Below are positions 43,231-50,305 of a stretch of 64,000 bases of DNA, piece by piece (the stretch's first letter is position 1; every line of letters begins with the position of its first letter). Position numbers and translations under genes: made by a program. The stretch lies in NCBI GenBank assembly GCA_030754655.1, contig JASLZX010000001.1, forward strand, positions 1 to 64,000, read 5' to 3'. The DNA comes from UBA8886 sp002731655. GTDB lineage: Archaea > Thermoplasmatota > Poseidoniia > MGIII > CG-Epi1. The notes under the pieces were generated by a model, which saw nothing but the letters and a program-made list of their open reading frames with translations, made no database searches and was not told the origin of the DNA.

Positions 43231-43911
43231 TCAGCCGCCGCGCTCGTCGAGCCAGCGCCTCCCGGCGCGCGCCAGCGTGTACGCCACGAAGTAGGTGTCC
43301 TCCCACGGCCGCAAATAGCCCACGTCAAGCGCATATTGCAGGAATTCCTCCTGCATCACCGTACCGCGCGAAACCTGCTCGGCATCTTCCTCCGCCATCC
43401 CGCGCGCCATCAGTTCGTGCGGGTAACCCTTGCGATGCGGTTGGTAGAGCAGGTAAGCCGGAATCAGCTCGCGCGCCAGCTCCGCCTCGTTGCGGCAACG
43501 GCCATACTCCCCGGCGAGGAACGCTACTTCCGAGAGGCCGGCGCGCGCCTGCCGCGCAAGCCGCAGCGGCTCGGTCGCCACGTCGCCGTCGAGGTCGTCC
43601 GGCAGGTCGGGCATCGCCTCCGCCAGCACCTGTTCGAACAGCTCGCGCGCTTCACGCAAGTTCTCCCGGGGGGAGAGCCGCAGCAGGACGCAGACGGCGC
43701 CGCGCGATTCCTCCTCGCGTGCGCCCAGAACGCCGCCGCTGGCGGCCGCCGGCAGCTCGAGGCTGCGACGCAGCTCGTCGTCGCGAGCGCGCCGCTCGCC
43801 CAGGACGCCGAAGCCGAGGGCGTTGCCGCGCGCGGCGCGGGCGTCCTCGCTGCCCCGCTGGTCCTCCAGCTGCTCGCGCAGGTGCTTCGCCAGCCCGTCG
43901 GGGAGCTGCAT
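43231..43911 (-). CDS. Hypothetical protein in cobalamin adenosyltransferase operon
   Basis: A 226-residue soluble protein from the ATG at 43911, which overlaps the stop of the upstream gene (TGATG); the open frame runs further upstream, but inside that gene. The sequence is helical and acidic ('GLAKHLREQLEDQRGSEDA', 'ENLREARELFEQVLAEAMP'), and the C-terminal half contains 'EAELARELIPAYLLYQPHRK' and 'LRPWEDTYFVAYTLARAGRR'. It could be a translin-like or HEPN-type helical bundle, but I do not recognise the family. It ends near the start of the PKD protein gene. Confidence 0.55.
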   Translation of the reverse strand: MQLPDGLAKHLREQLEDQRGSEDARAARGNALGFGVLGERRARDDELRRSLELPAAASGGVLGAREEESRGAVCVLLRLSPRENLREARELFEQVLAEAMPDLPDDLDGDVATEPLRLARQARAGLSEVAFLAGEYGRCRNEAELARELIPAYLLYQPHRKGYPHELMARGMAEEDAEQVSRGTVMQEEFLQYALDVGYLRPWEDTYFVAYTLARAGRRWLDERGG

Positions 43912-44411
43912 CAGTCGCGCGACGGCAACGCCTCGCCCGCCTGCCAGCGCGCCATTACCCACAGCAAGTCCGAAAGGCGATTCAGGTACGCCAGCGCGCC
44001 GCCCCCAACGCCAGCCGCCAGCGCGCGCCGTTCGGCGCGCCGCGCGACGGTACGCGCATGGTCGAGCAACGCTGCCACCCGGTTCTCGCCCGGAACGACG
44101 AACTCCTGCGGCATCTCGAAGCGGTCGCCGAGCGAGTCAATTTGCTCCTCGAGCCACGTGACCATTCCGGGCGTGACACCGTCGCCACGAACGGCGCCCG
44201 CCAGCTCGCCCATCACCCGCCAGAGGTCGCACTCGAGCTGCTCGACCAGCTCCGCCAGTTCGCCCCCAGCTTCGGCGCGCACCAGCCCCAGCACCGCCTG
44301 TGCTTCGTCCACTGCGCCGTACGCTTCCGGCAGCGACGAATCCTTGCTGACGCGCGCACCGCTCCCGAGAGCGGTCGAACCGTCGTCGCCGCGGCGGGTG
44401 TAGATTTTCAC
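43911..44411 (-). CDS. ATP:cob(I)alamin adenosyltransferase (PduO type)
   Basis: A 166-residue five-helix enzyme that makes adenosylcobalamin from cob(I)alamin and ATP. The N-terminal 'KIYTRRGDDGSTALGSGARV' is the ATP-binding motif, 'YGAVDEAQAVLGLVRAE' holds conserved residues of helix 1, and 'VVPGENRVAALLDHARTVAR' with 'RRAERRAL' forms the active-site helix. The C-terminus 'LAYLNRLSDLLWVMARWQ' is characteristic. It indicates B12-dependent enzymes in the cell. It lies between two hypothetical genes on the same strand. Confidence 0.92.
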   Translation of the reverse strand: MKIYTRRGDDGSTALGSGARVSKDSSLPEAYGAVDEAQAVLGLVRAEAGGELAELVEQLECDLWRVMGELAGAVRGDGVTPGMVTWLEEQIDSLGDRFEMPQEFVVPGENRVAALLDHARTVARRAERRALAAGVGGGALAYLNRLSDLLWVMARWQAGEALPSRD

Positions 44412-44442
44412 GCGTGCGCAGCGGGCTGGCGCTAATTAATCT

Positions 44443-44844
44443 TCACACGCCGAGGTTGAGCAGTAGCACCCGCCGCGCGCCGCGGTGCTCGGAGACCGCC
44501 AGGAAACATTCGCGTTCGGCGTCCACGAGATGCCGTGCCCACGCCTCGGCTTCGTCGGGCGAGGATTCGCCGGGCTTCTCGTCGGTCCCCTTCGCGAGTC
44601 CCGCCAGCCGCTCCAGCAACAGCAGCGGCATCCGCGCGTGGCCGCCGACTGCGCCGACGTGCTCGGGCCATTCGCGAGCGACTAGTGCCGCGAAGCGCTT
44701 CAGCGGCGCGGCCGCCTCGTCGAGACCGGCGGTCCCGCACTCACCGTGCACCTGCAGGTCAACCCCCTTCGACGCGCGCGCAGCCGCTTTGGGGGCGAAC
44801 CCCCAGTAGGCGAGCGCGGCCTTGCGGGCGGTCGCAGCACTCAT
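44443..44844 (-). CDS. Hypothetical protein upstream of cobalamin adenosyltransferase
   Basis: A 133-residue protein from the ATG at 44844, about 30 bases after a TATA-like TATTAA on the minus strand. The frame remains open further upstream but there crosses the divergent gene region. It contains 'KAALAYWGFAPKAAARASKG', 'LKRFAALVAREWPEHVGAVG' and 'LLLLERLAGLAKGTDEKPG', apparently all-alpha and basic at the start. No family is recognised. The next gene begins 31 bases downstream, so this is the first gene of a likely three-gene operon. Confidence 0.5.
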   Translation of the reverse strand: MSAATARKAALAYWGFAPKAAARASKGVDLQVHGECGTAGLDEAAAPLKRFAALVAREWPEHVGAVGGHARMPLLLLERLAGLAKGTDEKPGESSPDEAEAWARHLVDAERECFLAVSEHRGARRVLLLNLGV

Positions 44845-44869
44845 GCCGCGGCTATGCCGGCGCGGCTTA

Positions 44870-45157
44870 ATACGGTTCGGCGGGACCCCGGATGGCGTCG
44901 GCCCGATCCTGGCACGCATGGAAATCGACTACCGCCTACCGGTCAAATTTCCCGACACAGTCCGCTGCGCAGCGGCCGTCACCAGCTTGGGAAACTCGTC
45001 ATACCGCATGGCGTACCGCCTCCACTCGGAAGCGCACGGCGGCATCGCGGCGGAGGGCGACTCGGTGGTGGTGATGGTAAACTACGGGACCGGTCGCAGC
45101 GTCCCGCTCAGCGACGAACTGCGCAGCGCTATCCAGAACCTCGAAGACGGAGTCTGA
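44870..45157 (+). pseudogene. 5'-truncated 4HBT (hotdog) acyl-CoA thioesterase
   Basis: The frame encodes the second half of a YbgC/FcbC-like hotdog thioesterase: 'GVGPILARMEIDYRLPVKFP' is the central strand and 'AAEGDSVVVMVNYGTGRSVP' the end of the fold. The first ~45 residues, including the segment that normally holds the catalytic Asp, are missing, and the sequence upstream instead serves the divergent gene and its promoter. The ATG at 44918 would give a 79-residue protein starting at 'MEIDYR'. I interpret it as a remnant of a thioesterase gene that lost its 5' part; a short functional protein cannot be excluded. Confidence 0.55.
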
Positions 45158-45632
45158 TTCCGTTACAGTTTTATGGGGCCGGCTCAACACCGGCCTTGTC
45201 CAGAAGGGTTGGGTCCCGAACGACCATTCCCCCCTGCGGGGTCGTGGCTGCCGGGGCCCGGGTTCGGGCGCCGGGTTTCCCCTTGCGGGGCTCCCCGGTC
45301 CCTGTTGCCTTCCGGTCCCTCCGTCCCCCGCCTTGGGTCTTGGCCTTGCGGCCTCCACCTTCGGCTTCTTCCGGAGTTTCCGGTTGGCGTCCGTCCGGTT
45401 CCCCCAGCTTCCGCTTCGGTCCTCCGCCTTGCGGCTTCGGTCCTGGGCTTCCGCCGGTTTTTCCGGTCGGTCCCTCGCCTTGCGGGTTATCTCAGCCCTT
45501 CGGATGAGAATATCCCAGCGCGGGAACTCATCATAGGCGAGGGGCCTATTTACTGCCATTCGCAAACACGTAAATATGATGAGCGCAGCGACGCCTCCGC
45601 GGTCCTTTTCTGGCGCCGCCGGCTGACTTCCC
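45158..45632. other. 475-base stretch without a convincing protein gene, rich in hairpins
   Basis: Frames are open on both strands, but their products are low-complexity and Arg/Pro/Gly-rich and look like shadows of GC-rich structured DNA. The stretch contains many short perfect inverted repeats and repeated GGACCGAAGC-like words (minus strand). A plus-strand TATA-like TTTTATG lies near 45168-45175 and a minus-strand ATCATATTTA at 45571-45580. The last ~80 bases lead to the UbiA-family gene. See the candidate RNA entry. Confidence 0.5.
45170..45550 (-). ncRNA. Candidate structured RNA of unknown family
   Basis: On the minus strand a three-way junction is evident: an 8-bp stem pairs 45536-45543 with 45472-45479 and encloses two hairpins (45503-45508 with 45527-45532; 45484-45486 with 45496-45498). 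Further on, stems are capped by GCAA, a GNRA tetraloop: GGCC-GCAA-GGCC at 45342-45353, CCCC-GCAA-GGGG at 45279-45290 and GCC-GCAA-GGC at 45426-45435. A closing hairpin pairs 45177-45182 with 45190-45195. A TATA-like ATCATATTTA at 45571-45580 would start transcription near 45550. I could not match the conserved cores of RNase P RNA or SRP RNA. A disordered basic protein is the alternative reading. Confidence 0.3.
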
Positions 45633-46475
45633 GTGCACCCCTACCTGGAAATCACGCGCCCCGCCAATTGCGTGCTGACCGCGGTCGGCGTGGCGGTCGG
45701 CGCGTTCGTCGCGGTCGGCCCGGAGCTGGCCGAAATGGCGCCGCAGCTGGCGCTCGGTTGCGGCGCGGCAATGGCATGCGTCGCCGGGGGCAACGTGCTC
45801 AACGACTGGTTCGACCGCGAAACCGATCGCGCCAACCATCCGCAGCGGCCGCTCCCCTCCGGGCGGCTGCAACCGACGGCGGCGCTGCGCTGGGCGCTGG
45901 CGCTGCTGGCGGCCGGACTCGCGGCGCTGGCGGCCGGCTGGTTGACCGGCCTGCTCAGCGCGCTGCCGCTGGCAATTGCCGGCGGCGGCTGCCTGCTGCT
46001 TGGCAGCTACGAAACCGGACTCAAGGCAACCGGGCTGCCCGGCAACGTGCTGATTGGACTGCTCTCGGGCGCCGTGTTTCTCTACGGCGGCTCGCTCACC
46101 GACGATCCTGGGCCCGCGCTGTGGCTCTTCACGCTGGCGGTGCTCGCCTCGGTCGCGCGCGAGATCGTCAAGGACGTCCAGGACCTAGTGGGCGACCACG
46201 ACCGGCGCACGCTACCGGCCACCATCGGGACGCCGCGCGCGCTGGCACTGGCCGCCATCGCACTGCTGGTAGCCGTCGCGCTGAGTTTCTACGCGGGCGC
46301 GGGCTTTGACGGCGACGCGCGCAGTGGCTATTTGGCACTGGTCGCGGCCGCCGACGCGGTGATGCTCTACGGCCTCTGGCAGGCACAGCAGGGCGACGCG
46401 CGCACCGGACAGAAACTGCTGAAACAGGGAATGTGGGTCGCGATGGCGGCGTTCATCGTCGGGGCGGGGCTATAG
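45633..46475 (+). CDS. UbiA-family prenyltransferase, probable digeranylgeranylglyceryl phosphate synthase
   Basis: A 280-residue integral membrane enzyme with about eight helices. The first Asp motif is 'NVLNDWFDRETDRANHPQRP' followed by 'LPSGRL', and the second is 'ARELVKD'-like 'AREIVKDVQDLVGDHDRR'. This pattern is that of archaeal (S)-2,3-di-O-geranylgeranylglyceryl phosphate synthase, which adds the second geranylgeranyl chain to the archaeal lipid backbone. The start codon is GTG. It could also serve another prenyl acceptor, but the motif match and its archaeal context favour membrane lipid synthesis. Confidence 0.88.
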   Translation: MHPYLEITRPANCVLTAVGVAVGAFVAVGPELAEMAPQLALGCGAAMACVAGGNVLNDWFDRETDRANHPQRPLPSGRLQPTAALRWALALLAAGLAALAAGWLTGLLSALPLAIAGGGCLLLGSYETGLKATGLPGNVLIGLLSGAVFLYGGSLTDDPGPALWLFTLAVLASVAREIVKDVQDLVGDHDRRTLPATIGTPRALALAAIALLVAVALSFYAGAGFDGDARSGYLALVAAADAVMLYGLWQAQQGDARTGQKLLKQGMWVAMAAFIVGAGL

Positions 46476-46485
46476 TTTTATAATT
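46475..46485 (+). promoter_or_regulatory. TATA box of the ArsR-CDF operon
   Basis: GTTTTATAATT begins at the last base of the UbiA gene stop and is centred about 24 bases before the ATG at 46504. The AT-rich leader (TTGCACAAATATACAACTAT) between box and start could hold an autoregulatory site of the ArsR-type protein, though no clear palindrome is seen. Confidence 0.6.
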
Positions 46486-46503
46486 GCACAAATATACAAC
46501 TAT

Positions 46504-46818
46504 ATGACCACACAAGCTCAATTCTTCAAAGCTCTGGGCGACGCGCGCCGGCTGCGCATCGCCGGCGCGCTGCTCGAAGGCGAACTCGACGCGGGGCAGC
46601 TGGCGGCCGTCGCGGGACGCGATTCCTCAACGGTATCGCGCCACCTGAGGGTGCTGGTCGAAGCCGGGATTCTGCGGCGGCGGCGCGACGGCCGGCGCAT
46701 CATCTACACCATCGTCTCGCCCGAGATGGCGGGGCGGCTGCGGCGCATCGGGGTCGCGCCGCCGGTCGCGCCGCCGGAGCTGGAGGGACGCATCCGCGAC
46801 TTCCTCGCAAGCCAGTAG
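46504..46818 (+). CDS. ArsR-family winged-helix transcriptional regulator
   Basis: A 104-residue winged-helix protein: 'FFKALGDARRLRIAGALLEG', the recognition helix in 'RDSSTVSRHLRVLVEAGILR' and the wing 'RRDGRRIIYTIVSPEM'. There are no Cys residues, so it lacks the classic ArsR/SmtB Cys metal site; any metal or ligand sensing would use other residues. The next gene, 47 bases downstream, is a cation exporter, making a metal-responsive role for this regulator likely. Confidence 0.85.
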   Translation: MTTQAQFFKALGDARRLRIAGALLEGELDAGQLAAVAGRDSSTVSRHLRVLVEAGILRRRRDGRRIIYTIVSPEMAGRLRRIGVAPPVAPPELEGRIRDFLASQ

Positions 46819-46865
46819 TAGCGCGCGGCGCCACCGTTATAGCCGGCGCGGACTGCCACCACGCG

Positions 46866-47657
46866 ATGCACGGCGACCCACAAGGCATGGCCGGTGATGG
46901 CGAGCGACGCACGCAGATCGTCGTCGCGATTACGCTGGTGATGATGGTGGTTGAAATCGCCACCGGCCGCATCGCCGAGTCGGTAGCGCTGCTCGCCGAC
47001 GGCTGGCACATGGGCACCCACGCCGCGGCGCTGGGAATCACACTTTACGCCTACCATTTCACGCGCACACATCCCGACATCAAAGAGGGCAGCCCGCAAG
47101 CGAGTCGAGCCAGCGCGCTGGGCGGCTTCGCGAGCGCCATCGTGCTCGGCATCGTCGCGCTCTACATCGGCTACGAGGCGTTCCTCCACATTGTCAAGCA
47201 GCCTCCAATCAACTACGGGCAGGCGCTGCCGGTCGCCGTCATCGGGCTGTTCGTCAACGGCTGGTGCGCCTGGATCCTGGGGCAGGGCCACGAAGGCGGC
47301 GGCCACCCGCACGGCCACTCGCACGACCACGCGCCGCGTGACTTCGGCCAGTGGAACCGGCTGATACAATCCTACATTGAGGACTTCGAGTTCATTCTGG
47401 TCCGCATCGGGCGGCTTTTCGCCAGCTCGCAGGACATCACCGACCTGAACCTGCGCGGCGCCTACCTGCACGTGCTGGCTGACGCGCTCATCTCGGCCTT
47501 TGTCATCCTGGCGCTGCTGCTAGGGGCGGCGTTCGGCAGCGGTTTCGCCTACCTTGACCCGCTGGTCGGTATCGTTGGCGGCGTCGTCATCGCGCGCTGG
47601 GCGCTAGGGCTGATGAGCGACTCGAGCCGGGAACTGCTGGGGCTGGAGCAAGCTTAA
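46866..47657 (+). CDS. Cation diffusion facilitator (DmeF-like metal exporter)
   Basis: A 263-residue CDF transporter with six helices. 'SVALLADGWHMGTHAAALGI' contains the HxxxD-type metal site of TM2, and 'YLHVLADALISAFVILALLL' the matching site of TM5. Between them lies a His-rich loop 'GGGHPHGHSHDHAPRD', characteristic of DmeF/ZitB-like exporters of Zn2+, Co2+ or Ni2+. The long N-terminal part and lack of an extended C-terminal cytoplasmic domain fit DmeF. It probably forms an operon with the ArsR-type regulator upstream, and a Cys-rich peptide gene follows 25 bases after the stop. Confidence 0.9.
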   Translation: MHGDPQGMAGDGERRTQIVVAITLVMMVVEIATGRIAESVALLADGWHMGTHAAALGITLYAYHFTRTHPDIKEGSPQASRASALGGFASAIVLGIVALYIGYEAFLHIVKQPPINYGQALPVAVIGLFVNGWCAWILGQGHEGGGHPHGHSHDHAPRDFGQWNRLIQSYIEDFEFILVRIGRLFASSQDITDLNLRGAYLHVLADALISAFVILALLLGAAFGSGFAYLDPLVGIVGGVVIARWALGLMSDSSRELLGLEQA

Positions 47658-47682
47658 TCACGCTCCCCAGTGCCACCCCCCC

Positions 47683-47778
47683 ATGCGCTGTTCCGAGTGC
47701 AACTGTGACATTGAGGCGGGCGTCCGCGTCAAGTGGTGCGCCGGTGATTGTTGTTGTAGCCACTTACCGAGTTGTTAA
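47683..47778 (+). CDS. 31-residue Cys-rich peptide, metallothionein-like
   Basis: An ORF of 31 codons (ATG at 47683, TAA at 47776-47778) encodes a peptide with eight Cys, at positions 3, 6, 8, 19, 23, 24, 25 and 31, plus His27: 'CSECNC' near the start and 'CAGDCCCSH' near the end. CxxC, CxC and CCC patterns with few hydrophobic residues are typical of metallothioneins or metal-sequestering peptides. It follows a CDF exporter by 25 bases, and a TATA-like CTTAATC (47652-47658) lies about 27 bases before the ATG. The last four codons overlap the end of the convergent aldolase gene. No family match can be claimed from memory. Confidence 0.5.
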   Translation: MRCSECNCDIEAGVRVKWCAGDCCCSHLPSC

Positions 47779-48788
47779 GCTTCCATCCCTGCCACGTAGC
47801 GGCCGTAGCGCGCGGCTCCGTTGAGCCGCGCGCGCTGGACGAACACCGCCTGCGCTGCTGCGCAATTATCTGCGTCGCCACCCCACGTTTGTAGCGCCGA
47901 CTGCTGCAGTGCGCGGCCGTAGGAAAACGAGAGCTCCCACGGGCCACCGCCCTGCGCGTTCATCGTGTTAAGGTGCGCCGTCGCCTCGACTTCCGACTGG
48001 CCGCCGGAGAGGAACATGATACCGGGAACGTCGGCCGGTACGGTCGCCTTGAGGCAGCGCAGCGTTTCGCTGGCGACCTCATCGACGCCGGCGCGGTTCG
48101 CGGCGTCGCTGGCGGAGATGACCATATTGGGCTTTAGCAGGATGCCTGGCAGATGGACGCCGCGGTCGGCGAGCGCGTCGAAAACCCGGTTGAGCGTGCA
48201 TTCGGTGATTTCGTAGCAGCGGCCGATTGAGTGCATGCCGTCCATCAGCACCTCGGGCTCGACAATCGGCACAAGGCCGGCCTCCTGTGAAATACACGCA
48301 TAATCGGCCAGCGCGTCAGCATTGGCCTGCACGCAGGGGCTGGTCGGCAGACCTTCGCCGATGGTGATTACGGCGCGCCACTTGTCGAAGCGGGCGCCGA
48401 GTTCGTAGTATTCAGCACACCGCTCCGCAAGGCCGTCGAGCCCCGCCGTCAGCTTCTCGCCCGGCGCGTCGTCCATCGGGTGCGCGCCGCCGTCGACCTT
48501 AATCCCGGGGATGACGCCTTGGGACTCGAGGATTTCAGCCATGCCGCGGCCGTCGCTCGCCGCCTGCCGTAGCGTTTCGTCAAACAGGATGACGCCTGAG
48601 ATGTGCTGCTCCATCCCCGGCGCGGTGAAGAGTGTCTCGCGGAACTCGCGCCGCAATCCGGGCTCGTTGGGCAGCCCCAGCTGCGCCAGCCGCTTGCCCA
48701 TCGTGGGAGTGGATTCGTCCGCCGCCAGGATGCCCTTGCCCGGCGCCGCCAGCGCGTGGGCGGTCGCCTCCAGTGCCTCCCGGTCCAT
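47775..48788 (-). CDS. Class I fructose-bisphosphate aldolase (eukaryotic/bacterial type)
   Basis: A 337-residue Schiff-base aldolase splitting fructose 1,6-bisphosphate. 'KGILAADESTPTMGKRL' near the N-terminus, 'ILFDETLRQ', 'EPEVLMDGMHSI' and the Schiff-base Lys in 'GILLKPNMVISASDA' are hallmarks of the glycolytic class I family, as is 'GIMFLSGGQSEVEATAHLN'. The C-terminal ~20 residues are altered relative to animal aldolases. Archaea normally use the unrelated DhnA-type class I aldolase or the bifunctional FBP aldolase/phosphatase, so this is an unusual type here. glpX lies upstream on the same strand. Confidence 0.93.
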   Translation of the reverse strand: MDREALEATAHALAAPGKGILAADESTPTMGKRLAQLGLPNEPGLRREFRETLFTAPGMEQHISGVILFDETLRQAASDGRGMAEILESQGVIPGIKVDGGAHPMDDAPGEKLTAGLDGLAERCAEYYELGARFDKWRAVITIGEGLPTSPCVQANADALADYACISQEAGLVPIVEPEVLMDGMHSIGRCYEITECTLNRVFDALADRGVHLPGILLKPNMVISASDAANRAGVDEVASETLRCLKATVPADVPGIMFLSGGQSEVEATAHLNTMNAQGGGPWELSFSYGRALQQSALQTWGGDADNCAAAQAVFVQRARLNGAARYGRYVAGMEA

Positions 48789-48809
48789 ATGCCCCGAGGC
48801 TGGCGCAGC

Positions 48810-49763
48810 TTAAGAGGCTGGCGCGTGTTCGTGACGGATAATTTCGTCGCGGCTGTCGGCAACCGAGATGACTCGACTGGTCGTCACCGTTCCCGACTTC
48901 CCCGCCACGGGGCCGGGCAGCCAGCCGTCGCAGACACCCGTCGCCACGAAGACTGCGTCGTCGGAAGTGCAGAGCTCGTCGCGCTGCCAGAGCCGGTCGA
49001 TGTCGTCGCCGAGCATCTCGACTGCCCGCGCGCGGAACTCCGGCTTGTGGAAATGCAGCCGCCCCTCGAAGAAACCGCCAATCCCGCGCAACGCGGTGGC
49101 GGTGATGACGCCTTCGGGCGCAGCGCCGATGCCGAGCAGCAGGTCGGCTTCGCCGGTCGCGGCACGCAGCGCACCAGCGATGTCACCGTCGCCGATGAGT
49201 TGCAGCTGCGCACCGGCTGCACGGATTTCAGCGATTAGCTGGTCGTGGCGCGGACGCTCGAGCACTATTACCCGCACCTCCGAGAGCGGCTTCCCCAGCA
49301 CTTCGGCCGTTGCGTGCAAATTGTCGGCAACCGGGGCGTCAAGGCTGACGTGGCCCGTCAGCTCCGCCGGGCCGGCAATCTTGTTCATATAGCAATCAGG
49401 CGCATGGAGGAGCGCGCCGCGCGGTGCCGCCGCCAGTACGGCAAGCGCGTCGGGGTCGTCTCGCGCGCAATTGTTGGTGCACTCAAGCGGATCGATTGCG
49501 ATATCGACTGCAATCGCGCCAGGGTCGCCCTGCCGCGAGCCGAGCGGCTCGCCAATCCAGAGCATCGGCGCCTCGTCGCGCTCGCCCTCGCCAATCGCGA
49601 CACGCCCGTCGAATGCGATGGTGTCGAAGACCGCACGCATCGCGGCCACCGCCACCGCGTCAGCCACCTTGTTGTCGCCGCAGCCGCGCATGCCGCCGGC
49701 GGCGATAGCGGCTGCCTCGGTGGCGCGCAGGAATTCAGGCGCCAGACTCGTAACAGACTCCAC
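48810..49763 (-). CDS. glpX: Class II fructose-1,6-bisphosphatase (GlpX)
   Basis: A 317-residue Li+-sensitive, metal-dependent phosphatase producing fructose 6-phosphate. Typical segments: 'GCGDNKVADAVAVAAMRAVF', 'VAIGEGERDEAPMLWIGE', 'VDIAIDPLECTNNCARDDPD' and 'GIGAAPEGVITATALRGIGG'. 'DPLECTN' differs from the usual DPLEGTN at one position. With aldolase (21 bases downstream) it forms an aldolase-phosphatase pair for gluconeogenesis. A TTATTATAAAG box lies 25 bases before the ATG. Confidence 0.93.
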   Translation of the reverse strand: MESVTSLAPEFLRATEAAAIAAGGMRGCGDNKVADAVAVAAMRAVFDTIAFDGRVAIGEGERDEAPMLWIGEPLGSRQGDPGAIAVDIAIDPLECTNNCARDDPDALAVLAAAPRGALLHAPDCYMNKIAGPAELTGHVSLDAPVADNLHATAEVLGKPLSEVRVIVLERPRHDQLIAEIRAAGAQLQLIGDGDIAGALRAATGEADLLLGIGAAPEGVITATALRGIGGFFEGRLHFHKPEFRARAVEMLGDDIDRLWQRDELCTSDDAVFVATGVCDGWLPGPVAGKSGTVTTSRVISVADSRDEIIRHEHAPAS

Positions 49764-49783
49764 GCGCCGCGATTGCGCGCGGC

Positions 49784-49793
49784 TTTATAATAA
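49784..49793 (-). promoter_or_regulatory. TATA box of glpX-aldolase operon
   Basis: TTATTATAAA on the minus strand is centred about 25 bases before the glpX ATG at 49763, consistent with a leaderless transcript covering glpX and the aldolase gene. Confidence 0.55.
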
Positions 49794-49882
49794 CGGCTAC
49801 GGAAGCCACCCCGACACCACTTCCAAGGTGACAAAATGACCATCTCTGTCGTCAAGGGCCCTTGTCGACCCCTGAAAATCAG

Positions 49883-49896
49883 AAATTATTATATAG
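49883..49896 (+). promoter_or_regulatory. TATA box upstream of tRNA-Lys and the RNA polymerase operon
   Basis: AAATTATTATATAG lies about 50 bases before the tRNA-Lys gene. It is the strongest AT-rich box upstream of the rpoH-rpoB-rpoA1-rpoA2-rpl30e run, so the tRNA and the polymerase genes may share it. Confidence 0.5.
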
Positions 49897-49942
49897 TCCT
49901 CTTGCTTGGCGAGCCGCTCCAGCGTGTCGGCGGTGCATAGAA

Positions 49943-50016
49943 GGGCCTGTAGCTTAGCCAGGTAGAGCGTCCGGCTTTTAACCGGACGGCCAAGGGTTCG
50001 AATCCCTTCAGGCCCG
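49943..50016 (+). tRNA. tRNA-Lys (UUU)
   Basis: A cloverleaf with acceptor GGGCCTG/CAGGCCC, anticodon stem GTCCGG/CCGGAC around the loop CTTTTAA (anticodon TTT at 49977-49979) and T-arm AAGGG-TTCGAAT-CCCTT. Discriminator G at 50016. Unlike the Met and Gln tRNAs of this window, CCA is not encoded (GCCG follows). rpoH begins 44 bases downstream. Confidence 0.92.
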
Positions 50017-50059
50017 CCGATAGCTGGAGTATAAGGCAAGCGCGGAAGGGGGAATTAAC

Positions 50060-50305
50060 TTGAACGAAAATCTATTGTGGCTTCATAAACTGGTGCCGGG
50101 ACATCGAAAACTCGAAGCTGAAGAGGTAAAGAGTGCGCTCGGTGAGCTGAATGTCAGGGTGGAGCAACTGCCACGCATCCTGCTCTCTGACCCCGCTATT
50201 CAGGCTATAGATGAGGAAATCCAGGGCGGGGACGTCATCGAAGTTTCACGCAGTGGCGGCCGCGCCGGGATTAACTTGGCGTACCGGCTGGTGGTGGCAG
50301 AATGA
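50060..50305 (+). CDS. rpoH: DNA-directed RNA polymerase subunit H (RpoH/Rpb5 C-terminal domain)
   Basis: An 81-residue RpoH, homologue of the C-terminal domain of eukaryotic Rpb5. 'LHKLVPGHRKLEAEEVKSAL', 'EQLPRILLSDPAIQAI' and 'GDVIEVSRSGGRAGINLAYR' are diagnostic. The start is TTG at 50060, preceded by a GGGGGAA tract about ten bases upstream. The stop overlaps the rpoB ATG (ATGA). Length is normal. Confidence 0.93.
   Translation: MNENLLWLHKLVPGHRKLEAEEVKSALGELNVRVEQLPRILLSDPAIQAIDEEIQGGDVIEVSRSGGRAGINLAYRLVVAE

Noticed and set aside
45170..45550. Assignment as RNase P RNA, SRP RNA or a TPP riboswitch
   Set aside because: I could not find the RNase P core, the SRP helix-8 core or the second half of the TPP motif. 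A 'GGGCTGAGATAACCC' string resembles the thi-box start, but the partner 'CCUGAUC' region is absent.
45173..46309. 378-codon plus-strand ORF running from the hairpin stretch into the UbiA gene
   Set aside because: It overlaps the UbiA gene in another frame and its product is Arg/Gly/Pro-rich without domains.
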